Of a DNA stretch of 64,000 nt, positions 19,853 through 26,584 are shown piece after piece (position 1 is the stretch's first letter; each line of letters begins with the position of its first letter). The translations under genes were made by a program, and so were the position numbers. Origin of the DNA: Salininema proteolyticum (GTDB lineage Bacteria > Actinomycetota > Actinomycetes > Mycobacteriales > Micromonosporaceae); contig NZ_JBHUNX010000001.1 of the NCBI RefSeq assembly GCF_042685645.1, positions 248,001 to 312,000 on the forward strand, given 5' to 3'. The notes below the pieces were generated by a model, which did not search any database, was not told the DNA's origin, and worked only from the letters and a program-made list of their open reading frames with translations.

Positions 19853-20719
19853 GTGTCCTCCAGTGTCGCATACCGCGCTGTCCTACCTGTCCCTCGTACT
19901 GCCGTCACGTGGTTCTCCTTCCAACTGCGCGCCCACCGCCACCGCATCGGCACCCGAACCGGCACGCGTGCGCTGACCTGTTTTCAGCAGGCCGTCTTCG
20001 TGCTGCGATGGCTGGTCGACGGTACTCGGCTCACACAGCTGGCTCGTGACAACGACATCAAGAAGACCTGCGCCTATGACCGCCTGTGGGAAGGGCTCGA
20101 CGTTCTCGCCGACCAGTCTCCGGACCTGTCCAAGGCGATCGCGGCGGCCCGAGCGGCCGGCGATGAGCACCTGATCCTCGACGGCACCCTTATCCCGACC
20201 CGCTCCTACAAGAAGGAGGGACCGACCAAGGGCGTTGACCTCTACTGGTCGGGAAAACATCATCGTCACGGGGTGAACGAGCAGGTCCTCTCCGCTCCCG
20301 ATGGCCACCCGCTGTGGGTCTCCGACGCGTTGCCCGGGCGCGTCTTCGACTCCACCGCCGCCACCCACCATGGCCTGGACGAAGCGCTGCGGCAGGTCAA
20401 CACCGGCGTCGCTGACGAGCAGCGACTGCATATCCTGGTCGACCTCGGGTATCTCAAGTTCGAGAGCATCGACAGCGTCGTCGCGCCGTTCAAGAAGCCG
20501 AAGAACGCCGACCTGGCCATCGAACGCCGTGTGTTCAATCGAGTTCATGGCGCCGCTCGTGCGCTGGAAGAGAAGGCCAACGCCGACTTGAAGGTCATGT
20601 TCAAGTGCCTGGACAAAGTCGGCCTTGATCCCGAACAGATCGGCACGGTCATGAAGGCCTGCCTCGTCGCCTTCCACCGGATCAGGCCCCGAAGGAAGAT
20701 CACAGAGCGCACCGGTTAG
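19853..20719 (+). CDS. IS5-family (DDE_Tnp_4-type) transposase, copy B
   Basis: The 288-residue transposase is intact. I chose GTG 19853 because the protein then starts SSSVAYRAVLP, aligning with MDSSVTYAAVLP of copy A, and GAAGAGG lies just upstream; an ATG at 19814 lies inside the stem-loop region. Catalytic candidates are LILDGTLIP, HILVDLGYLKF and LEEKANADLKVMF, with the conserved SGKHHRHGVNEQVLSAPDG between the first two. The gene ends 17 bp inside the right end of the element. It may be the active source of the 1000-bp insertion that destroyed the IS4 gene. Confidence 0.88.
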   Translation: MSSSVAYRAVLPVPRTAVTWFSFQLRAHRHRIGTRTGTRALTCFQQAVFVLRWLVDGTRLTQLARDNDIKKTCAYDRLWEGLDVLADQSPDLSKAIAAARAAGDEHLILDGTLIPTRSYKKEGPTKGVDLYWSGKHHRHGVNEQVLSAPDGHPLWVSDALPGRVFDSTAATHHGLDEALRQVNTGVADEQRLHILVDLGYLKFESIDSVVAPFKKPKNADLAIERRVFNRVHGAARALEEKANADLKVMFKCLDKVGLDPEQIGTVMKACLVAFHRIRPRRKITERTG

Positions 20720-21656
20720 CTTGCACGGAAAGGCTCACTGTAGGCAGTCTCGATTTCCCACCGGTGAAGGTACTGCTCGATCAGGTCCAGCGCCGGGAAC
20801 CGGTCGGGATCGACCAACGTGGTGGCCAGCCGGTAGACACCCGTCCGCTTCCCGCCGGCAGTGGCGATGGTGATCTCCGCTTCGATCAGCCGGAGCGTCA
20901 GACCGCCGAGAAGGACCAATCGCGACCCATCGTGCAAGCGTTCCACGGTTCCCGGTTTCCAGTGGGCAGGGACGCGGGCGAGGAAGTCCGCCCCGGTCGC
21001 ATGCAAGTCGCTGAACCATTGCCCGGCGGCGAATCCCCGATCCAGCAGAACCAGCATCCCCGCGTCGAGATGACCGAACAACACCAGAGCCAGGTCTCTC
21101 TCGGTGGTGCGGATGGTGCCGAACGCCGCCCCGAGCAGCGACCGTGTACCGCAGGCGACCAGGGCGACCAACCGCAGATGAGGGTAGCCCGCCTGTTTGT
21201 CGCCATGTCCGTGAGTTCCGCACGCGCTGCGGTTGGCCGTGGAGTCGGCGATGTCCAGTTCGGTTCCGTCGAAGGCGCACAAGAGCAGGCCCCTCCACCG
21301 GAAAGCGGCCGCCGTCGGGCCAGCGATCATCTCGAACAGGCGCCGCAGCGGAAGCGGTCCGAGACGTTTGCGCGCCCGATACAGCGACGACCCCGACGGA
21401 CACGACCGTCGACCCAGGCCCGAGGTGAGCCTGTCCCACACCAGGCTTCAGCCCAACGCGGGGAACAGCCCGCCTGCCACCACCAGGTAGACCACCACTT
21501 GCGCGGGCAGCAACCGGACGCGCTTTTCCTGTTTACCGCACCCGGACAAGACAGCGTCGACCATTTCGAACGGGAGGATGCGGGTGAGCTTGCCGATATG
21601 ACCGGGAGCGAAGACCCCTCCATCCGCACGGACGACACACGTTATGAGAGTATGGG

Positions 21657-21720
21657 AAGACAAGGAGCTCTTTTTGACGGATGTGTGGTAACAACCGTTC
21701 TACCAGGAGCTCCTTCTCTT
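21657..21720 (-). promoter_or_regulatory. Stem-loop at the IS4 transposase start
   Basis: Arms at 21657-21672 and 21705-21720 pair at 14 of 16 positions around GAGCTC. The TTG start of the IS4 transposase (21663) lies in the arm proximal to the gene. This is the third transposase in the cluster with a hairpin at its translation start. Confidence 0.45.
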
Positions 21721-21760
21721 ATCCCTAAGCGCCCCAACAAGACTTGAAAAATAGCCAACC

Positions 21761-21837
21761 CGCTAAGGCAACGGCATTGGAGCTAGGGGAATGTTGCGCA
21801 CGGTTCTGTGAGGGGGCACCGGGGAAGTTCCGGCGGC
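21761..21837 (+). other. Possible group II intron RNA remnant
   Basis: The stretch contains GGGGAATG followed by GCACGGTTCTGTGAGGGGG and a short GGCACCGGGG...CCGGCGGCC hairpin. This resembles the conserved sequence that precedes the reverse transcriptase gene in bacterial group II introns. No reverse transcriptase gene follows. The call rests on remembered sequence similarity only. Confidence 0.25.
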
Positions 21838-21846
21838 CTAAAGTCC

Positions 21847-22197
21847 TCAAGACACGTACTTGAGGCAGGCGTCGGCGACCCATCCGTAGTTGCCGTTCCA
21901 GCCTACCTGCTCCCAACTGGTGGAAGTCTTCCCGCAAGCGGTGTACCGATCGCCGGGGAAGGTGTCGCACGCGGCCGATACTATCGTGCCGTTGGGGATC
22001 CACCCGAGGATCGTGGCGTCGAGCCTCCGGTCGGCCCGATGGTTGACCCCGTCGGAGGAGATGACCTTCTTGTCGCAGAACTGGGCCGAGACGTCGTCGC
22101 CTGAGGTTGGATCTGCTTGTGCGGCGGAGGGGAGGGCGACCCCGAGGACGGCGATCGCCCCGGCGGCGAGGATGCCCAGCAGTTTCTTCTTGAACAC
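21847..22197 (-). CDS. Small secreted SH3-like protein
   Basis: The 116-residue exported protein starts at GTG 22197, with GGAG 5 nt upstream and a good promoter 40-70 nt upstream. The signal peptide is FKKKLLGILAAGAIAVLGVA with cleavage probable after SAAQA. The mature domain (about 80 residues) has the pattern of bacterial SH3 domains: VNHRADRRLDATILGWIPNGTIVSAACD, then WEQVGWNGNYGWVADACLKYV. Four cysteines suggest two disulfides outside the cell. SH3-like domains usually bind peptidoglycan or peptides. No partner enzyme is nearby. It lies between the IS cluster and a K+ channel gene. Confidence 0.75.
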   Translation of the reverse strand: MFKKKLLGILAAGAIAVLGVALPSAAQADPTSGDDVSAQFCDKKVISSDGVNHRADRRLDATILGWIPNGTIVSAACDTFPGDRYTACGKTSTSWEQVGWNGNYGWVADACLKYVS

Positions 22198-22237
22198 GTT
22201 GTCTCCAATGCATTGAAGGGTATAAGTGTGCATACGC

Positions 22238-22266
22238 ATGATACGGATATCGTGCGAGTCTGACAA
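22238..22266 (-). promoter_or_regulatory. Sigma-70-type promoter of the SH3-like gene
   Basis: On the minus strand, TTGTCA (22261-22266) and TATCAT (22238-22243) are separated by exactly 17 nt. Each matches the consensus at five of six positions. It supports the GTG start at 22197 over any start further upstream. Confidence 0.7.
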
Positions 22267-22295
22267 CGTTCAGTGGTGATCTGGCGGGATTTCGC

Positions 22296-23168
22296 CTAGT
22301 TCTGACGGGGCGCGGCCCGGGACTCCAGATCGTCGGCGGTGGAGTCCGGGGATCGCTGCGATTCGGACAGGGCTGCGGTGAGGTCGGCGATCTGGGCCCG
22401 GAGCTCGGCGACCTCGTCGGTCAGCTCCCGGGTGGCCTGCTTCTGCGACTCCAGGCTGCGGCGGACGACGCCGAACTCGGACTCGATCTCTTCTTCGGTC
22501 TCGGATCCGTGTCGGGCGAACTTCTCGGTGATCCAGGAGGCGAGGGTGGCGGCGACGAAGCCGAAGAGGCCGATGCCGATGATCATCAGGGCGATGGCGA
22601 TGATCCGGGCCATGGGCGTGACGGGGGAGTAGTCGCCGTATCCGACGGTGGTGATGGTGACGAAGGCCCACCAGATGGAGTCGGCGAAGGTGTTGATGTT
22701 GCTGGGGGCGTCCCGCTCGACGTCGAGGACGGCGAGCGCGGAGAGGAAGACCAGCATCGCGGTAGAGCCGAGCACGAGGACGGACAGGCGGGTCCGCACG
22801 AGGAGCCTGGTGTGGCGGGTGAGGGTGTCGATGATGACGATGGTCGCCCGGAGCAGGCGCAGGGGCCGCGCGGGCGGGAGGAGCACGGCGAAGAACTCGA
22901 GGGGGGTCGCGCGGATGAAGTCCGCCCGCAACCCTTTGCCGACGATGGTCAGGCGCCAGGCGTACTCGAGGGCGAAGAGCCCCCAGATGGCGTAGTCGAT
23001 GATCAGGAGGCTGGTCCTGACCCCGTCGGGCAGCCCGGGGAAGAGGACGCGCGTCGAGTAGGCGATGAGGAACGCGATGGCCAGGAACATGAGGAGCGGA
23101 GAGGTCTTCCGCTCCCAGGTGAGCAGTCTGTCGGGCCATTCAGTCTGTTGGCGGGCGTCGGGAGGCAT
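22296..23168 (-). CDS. Voltage-gated-type K+ channel with coiled-coil tail
   Basis: The 290-residue inner-membrane protein is a potassium channel subunit. Several membrane helices are visible (about 25-42, 53-73, a helix with the charged RPLRLLRATIVI that could be a weak S4, then LVLGSTAMLVFLSALAV). These are followed by the pore helix and selectivity filter WWAFVTITTVGYGDYSPVT near residue 170, and the inner helix IIAIALMIIGIGLFGFVAA. The TVGYGD filter is complete. The cytoplasmic tail from about 225 is a heptad-rich coiled coil (RRSLESQKQATRELTDEVAELRAQI is its core region), probably for tetramer assembly. No RCK domain is present. The gene is divergent from the menJ-nuo operon. Confidence 0.9.
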   Translation of the reverse strand: MPPDARQQTEWPDRLLTWERKTSPLLMFLAIAFLIAYSTRVLFPGLPDGVRTSLLIIDYAIWGLFALEYAWRLTIVGKGLRADFIRATPLEFFAVLLPPARPLRLLRATIVIIDTLTRHTRLLVRTRLSVLVLGSTAMLVFLSALAVLDVERDAPSNINTFADSIWWAFVTITTVGYGDYSPVTPMARIIAIALMIIGIGLFGFVAATLASWITEKFARHGSETEEEIESEFGVVRRSLESQKQATRELTDEVAELRAQIADLTAALSESQRSPDSTADDLESRAAPRQN

Positions 23169-23423
23169 GGCTCCGAGTTTATCGAGTTCGCCAAGGCGCT
23201 GGTAGGCGCTGACGGGGTGTCGCGGCTCGCGATGGTCCGGATACGGACGGGTGCGGGAGCGGGCGGATTTCGAGGGGTCGAACAGGTGTCGGATCGGTCA
23301 TGGAGTTGAAAAATCGCGATATCTAAGGTTTGTTCGCGGATGGCCGTGCCGGAAATGGGGCCGACGTGGGGGCCGAAAGTGGCGTACTGGCAGGTAACCG
23401 ATGCTTGACCAGCATCCATTGAT

Positions 23424-23441
23424 ACTTAGGTGGACCTAAGT
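23424..23441. promoter_or_regulatory. 18-bp palindrome ACTTAGGT-GG-ACCTAAGT
   Basis: Perfect 8-bp arms flank a 2-bp spacer in the 411-bp divergent region between the K+ channel and menJ-like genes. The half-sites resemble IdeR/DtxR half-sites, but the spacing is too short for the standard iron box. It is probably a repressor site of unknown identity. Confidence 0.45.
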
Positions 23442-23481
23442 TGCGGGCGTGTATTTCGGGGGTTTACCCTTCGGTTAGGGC

Positions 23482-23499
23482 TTGTGAATATCTTCACAA
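23482..23499. promoter_or_regulatory. Rex operator upstream of the menJ-nuo operon
   Basis: TTGTGAATATCTTCACAA fits the Rex consensus TTGTGAA-N4-TTCACAA at every fixed position. It overlaps a plausible -10 region (-35 TTTACC at 23463-23468), so bound Rex would block transcription. In Streptomyces, Rex controls the nuo and cyd genes in response to NADH/NAD+. The rest of the 411-bp region shows no other gene. Confidence 0.85.
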
Positions 23500-23579
23500 G
23501 CGAAGTGGGAGTAGGAAAAGTCTCACTTGGACCGGTTGAAGGCCCTGGATACGGGCCTGGCCGATGGAGAGGATCAACG

Positions 23580-24881
23580 GTGACCACTCACAGCGCCCCG
23601 GACGCGGATGTAGTCATCGTCGGAGCGGGACCAGGCGGCGCGGCAGCCGCCTACCACCTCGCCCGGCGGGGGCTCGACGTACTGCTATTGGAGAAGACCC
23701 GGTTCCCCAGGGAGAAAGTCTGCGGCGACGGGCTCACGCCCCGGTCCGTGGCCGCCCTGCTGCGGATGGGCATAGACACCTCGGAGGCCAACGGCTGGAT
23801 CAGGAACCGGGGACTGCGCGTCGTCACCCGGGACGTCCGCCTGGAACTGGACTGGCCCGAACTGGACGACTTCCCGAACTACGGCCTCACGCGCACGCGC
23901 GAGGACTTCGACCAGATGCTCGCCGAGAAGGCCGTCGAGGCCGGAGCGAGGCTGGAGTGCGGCGTCAACGTCGCCGGCCCGCTCTTCGACCTGGCCGGCA
24001 GGGTCTGCGGAGTCCAGGCCCGCCGGGAGGACCCCGACGCCCCGCGAGGCAGGAAGGACCTCGGCGACCCCGTCGAGTTCCGCGCCCCGGTGGTGATCGC
24101 GGCCGACGGCGTCTCCAGCCGCTTCGCGCTCTCCCTGGGCCTCAAGCGCAACGAGAAGCGCCCCATGGGCGTGGCCGTGCGCCGCTACTACAAGTCCGAG
24201 GAGCGGACCAAGGACGACTACCTGGAGTCCTGGCTGGAGCTGAGGTCGGCGAGCGCCCCCGACGTGCTGCAGCCGGGCTACGGCTGGATCTTCGGCCTCG
24301 GCGACGGGAGGGTGAACGTCGGCCTCGGCGTCCTCAACTCGTCGACCGCCTACGGCAAGACCAACTACCGCAAGCTGCTGACCGACTGGCTCGAGACGAC
24401 CGATCTGGACGAGTCCGCCGCGGACGGCCCGATAGGCGGCGCGGCGCTGCCGATGGGATTTAACCGACAACCCCATTACTCCCGGGGGGTGATCCTCGTT
24501 GGGGATGCAGGGGGCATGGTCAGCCCGTTCAATGGCGAGGGCATCGCCTACGCCATGGAGGCCGGGGAGATCGCGGCCCGGACCGCGGCGCGGGCGCTCC
24601 GCGAGCGGACCGTCCCGGGCAGGGAGCGGGTCCTCCGCACCTACCCGGAGGCGATAGGCCTGCGGCTGGGCTCCTACTACCGCATGGGCGGGGTGTTCGT
24701 CGACCTGATCGGCCGCCCCGAGGTCATGCGTCTGTGCACCGAGTACGGGCTGAAGTCCCCGCGCTTGATGCGCCTCGTCCTGAGGCTGCTGGCGAACCTG
24801 CACGACCGGCCGGCCAAGGGCGCGGCAGACCATCTGGTCAACACCCTGGAAGTACTGACCCCGCGTCTGAGGAGAGTCTGA
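23580..24881 (+). CDS. menJ: Geranylgeranyl-reductase-family flavoprotein (menaquinone MenJ-like)
   Basis: The 433-residue FAD enzyme probably reduces one double bond of the menaquinone isoprenoid chain, as MenJ does in mycobacteria. The start is GTG 23580 with GGAGAGG 7 nt upstream. The N terminus is a Rossmann FAD site (DADVVIVGAGPGGAAAAYHLARR), followed by KVCGDGLTPRSV, the family's substrate-side motif. VVIAADGVSSRFA lies near 180, and the second FAD motif GVILVGDAGGMVSPFNGEGIAYAMEAG near 300. It is the first gene after the Rex operator and overlaps nuoA by 1 nt (TGATG), so quinone tailoring and Complex I are co-transcribed. A role in other prenyl lipids cannot be excluded. Confidence 0.85.
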   Translation: MTTHSAPDADVVIVGAGPGGAAAAYHLARRGLDVLLLEKTRFPREKVCGDGLTPRSVAALLRMGIDTSEANGWIRNRGLRVVTRDVRLELDWPELDDFPNYGLTRTREDFDQMLAEKAVEAGARLECGVNVAGPLFDLAGRVCGVQARREDPDAPRGRKDLGDPVEFRAPVVIAADGVSSRFALSLGLKRNEKRPMGVAVRRYYKSEERTKDDYLESWLELRSASAPDVLQPGYGWIFGLGDGRVNVGLGVLNSSTAYGKTNYRKLLTDWLETTDLDESAADGPIGGAALPMGFNRQPHYSRGVILVGDAGGMVSPFNGEGIAYAMEAGEIAARTAARALRERTVPGRERVLRTYPEAIGLRLGSYYRMGGVFVDLIGRPEVMRLCTEYGLKSPRLMRLVLRLLANLHDRPAKGAADHLVNTLEVLTPRLRRV

Positions 24882-25246
24882 TGGGGACGGAAGTTTACGT
24901 GCCGTTGGTGGTCATGTTCGCCATCGGCCTGGGATTCGGCATCGTGAGCCTCATAGGCGCGCGAGTGGCCGGCCCCCGGCGGCCCAACCGGGCCAAGTCG
25001 GACCCGTACGAGTGCGGCATCGAGCCCGCGCCGGACGCCGCCCAGCCCAAGCGGTTCCCGGTGAAGTTCTACCTGACGGCCATGCTCTTCATTGTCTTCG
25101 ACATCGAGATCATGTTCCTCATCCCCTGGGCCGTCCACCACGACGTCCTGGGGCTGTTCGGCTTCTGGGCGGTCACGATGTTCATTGCCTCGCTGTTCGT
25201 GGCCTATGCCTACGAATGGAAGCGCGGCGGATTGGAATGGGATTAG
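24881..25246 (+). CDS. nuoA: NADH-quinone oxidoreductase subunit A
   Basis: The 121-residue membrane subunit has three helices (about 5-27, 66-88 and 93-113), as usual for NuoA. The cytoplasmic loop carries SDPYECGIEP, in which the Cys is the redox- and conformation-sensitive residue near the quinone site. The second helix has VKFYLTAMLFIVFDIEIMFLIPW with the conserved FDIE acids. With NuoH, NuoJ and NuoK it joins the peripheral arm to the membrane arm. The ATG overlaps the menJ stop by 1 nt and GGAG lies 7 nt upstream, so translation should be coupled. Confidence 0.95.
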   Translation: MGTEVYVPLVVMFAIGLGFGIVSLIGARVAGPRRPNRAKSDPYECGIEPAPDAAQPKRFPVKFYLTAMLFIVFDIEIMFLIPWAVHHDVLGLFGFWAVTMFIASLFVAYAYEWKRGGLEWD

Positions 25247-25248
25247 AC

Positions 25249-25884
25249 ATGGGTGTCGAGGAGAAGCTGCCCAGCGGGATCATCCTGGCGAGCGTCGAGG
25301 GCCTCGTCAACTGGACGAGGAAGGCCTCGCTGTGGCCGGCGACGTTCGGACTGGCCTGCTGCGCGATCGAGATGATGGCGACGGGCGCGGCCCGCTACGA
25401 CACCGGCCGCTTCGGCATGGAGGTCTTCCGGGCCTCCCCGAGGCAGGCGGACCTGATGATCGTGGCCGGCCGCGTGAGCCAGAAGATGGCGCCGGTCGTC
25501 CGCCAGATCTACGACCAGATGGCCGAGCCGAAGTGGGTGCTGTCCATGGGCGTCTGCGCCTCGTCGGGCGGCATGTTCAACAACTACGCGATCGTCCAGG
25601 GCGTCGACCACGTCGTGCCCGTCGACATGTACCTGCCCGGCTGCCCGCCGCGCCCGGAGATGCTGCTCGACGCGATCCTCAAGCTGCACGACAAGATCCA
25701 GCACGAGCCGCTGGGCGAAGAGCGCCGGCTGGAGCTGAAGGAGAAGGAGCGGACCGGTCCCGAGCCGGGGACCATCCCCTCCAGCTACCGCTTCGACAAG
25801 CAGCGCAAGAGGGAATGGATCGCCGCCCAGGAGAAGGGCGAGGAAGAGCAGCTGCGCATCAAGAAGGCGGTGGTCCGCAAATGA
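25249..25884 (+). CDS. nuoB: NADH-quinone oxidoreductase subunit B
   Basis: The 211-residue peripheral-arm subunit binds cluster N2, the last [4Fe-4S] centre before quinone. The ligand cysteines are in GLACCAIEMM (the tandem pair), GVCASSGGMFNNY and YLPGCPPRPE. I chose ATG 25249 (MGVEEKLPSG), which aligns with the usual MGxEEKLP start; an in-frame ATG four codons earlier (25237) is possible and would overlap nuoA. The C-terminal extension after about residue 160 is charged (KEKERTGPEPG..., KQRKREWIAAQEKG), as in other actinobacterial NuoB. The last codons overlap the nuoC start as ATGA. Confidence 0.95.
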   Translation: MGVEEKLPSGIILASVEGLVNWTRKASLWPATFGLACCAIEMMATGAARYDTGRFGMEVFRASPRQADLMIVAGRVSQKMAPVVRQIYDQMAEPKWVLSMGVCASSGGMFNNYAIVQGVDHVVPVDMYLPGCPPRPEMLLDAILKLHDKIQHEPLGEERRLELKEKERTGPEPGTIPSSYRFDKQRKREWIAAQEKGEEEQLRIKKAVVRK

Positions 25885-26516
25885 GCGACAAAGGACTGTT
25901 CGGAGTCACCGGAAGCGGTGACACCAGCGGATTCTCGGGGCTCGTGCGCCAGAAGGCCCACCCCGACGAGGTCGCTTCCAGCGAACGCCCCTACGGCGAG
26001 TACTTCGACGAGATCGTCGACGTGCTCGAGGAGCGGTTCGGGCCGGACGCGATCCGCGGCGTGGTCGTGGAGCACGGAGAGCTGACCGTCCACGTCCCGC
26101 CGGACATGACGGCCGAGTTCTGCAAGGTGCTCAGGGACGACGAGAACCTCAAGTTCGAACTCTGCAACTCGGTGTCCGGAGTGGACTATCCGAGCGAGGA
26201 GAGGCGCCTGCACGCGGTCTACCACCTCACGTCTCTTACTTACAGGCGCCGCGTCCGCGTCGAGACGGCCGTGAGCGCGGAGGACCCGACGATCGCCTCG
26301 GTCGCCGAGGTCTACCCGACCGCCGACTGGCAGGAGCGCGAGGCCTGGGACATGTTCGGCATCGTCTTCGACGGCCACCCCGGCCTGACGCGCATCCTCA
26401 TGCCCGACGACTGGGAGGGCCACCCGCAGCGGAAGGACTACCCGCTCGGCGGCATCGACGTGGAGTACAAGGACGCGCACATCCCGCCGCCCGACCAGAG
26501 GAGGAGCTACAAGTGA
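25881..26516 (+). CDS. nuoC: NADH-quinone oxidoreductase subunit C
   Basis: The 211-residue soluble subunit supports the N2 end of the peripheral arm and, with NuoD, forms part of the hydrophilic arm. The family signature is visible near the end: ADWQEREAWDMFGIVFDGHPGLTRILMPDDWEGHPQRKDYPLGG. The first 35 residues (SDKGLFGVTGSGDTSGFSG) are a flexible actinobacterial extension. ATG 25881 overlaps the nuoB stop by 4 nt. The stop TGA overlaps a GTG that could open a 23-codon reading frame leading into nuoD. Confidence 0.95.
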   Translation: MSDKGLFGVTGSGDTSGFSGLVRQKAHPDEVASSERPYGEYFDEIVDVLEERFGPDAIRGVVVEHGELTVHVPPDMTAEFCKVLRDDENLKFELCNSVSGVDYPSEERRLHAVYHLTSLTYRRRVRVETAVSAEDPTIASVAEVYPTADWQEREAWDMFGIVFDGHPGLTRILMPDDWEGHPQRKDYPLGGIDVEYKDAHIPPPDQRRSYK

Positions 26517-26584
26517 GCGTTCTTCCCAGGAACGGCACGGCCGCGCCCATCCCGACCCCGGACCGGAGGAGGTCGTCAGAATGA
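26513..26584 (+). CDS. Possible 23-residue coupling ORF between nuoC and nuoD
   Basis: The frame runs from GTG 26513, which overlaps the nuoC stop as GTGA, to TGA 26582-26584, which overlaps the nuoD ATG as ATGA. GAGGAG sits 7 nt before the GTG. It would encode VSVLPRNGTAAP then IPTPDRRRSSE. It may be a real translated spacer that carries ribosomes from nuoC to nuoD, or an accident of frame. nuoD also has its own GGAGGAGG site. Confidence 0.3.
   Translation: MSVLPRNGTAAPIPTPDRRRSSE

Larger units (their letters stand above)
19737..20736 (+). mobile_element. ISL2-like IS5-family element, copy B (1000 bp)
   Basis: Its ends are GAGCTCTTCCGCGCAAG on the left and the related inverted CTTGCACGGAAAGGCTC on the right. 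It is flanked by direct ACT copies at 19734-19736 and 20737-20739. The boundary is confirmed because precise removal repairs the reading frame of the IS4 transposase. It carries one transposase gene. Confidence 0.85.
19302..21663 (-). pseudogene. IS4-family transposase, broken by IS copy B and a nonsense codon
   Basis: The coding order on the minus strand is: N-terminal IS4 domain from TTG 21663 (GGVFAPGHIGKLTRILPFEMVD), an in-frame TGA at 21448-21450 after GLFPALG, then SLVWDRLTSGLG and the DDE core (CAFDGTELDIADS, LVLLDRGFAAGQW, HRWEIETAYS). The ISL2-like copy B interrupts here. The reading frame resumes at 19732 with LKSTLGDGRVLRSR, EQEVWAVLTLYQVI and PRVVKRTISKHRAKG, stopping at 19302. 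Deleting the insertion with one ACT gives ETAYSDLKSTLGDGR in frame. The gene is dead twice over: once by the nonsense codon and once by the insertion. Confidence 0.85.

Noticed and set aside
23424..23441. IdeR/DmdR iron box
   Set aside because: The half-sites match, but the spacer is 2 bp and not 7, so the standard 19-bp iron box is not formed.
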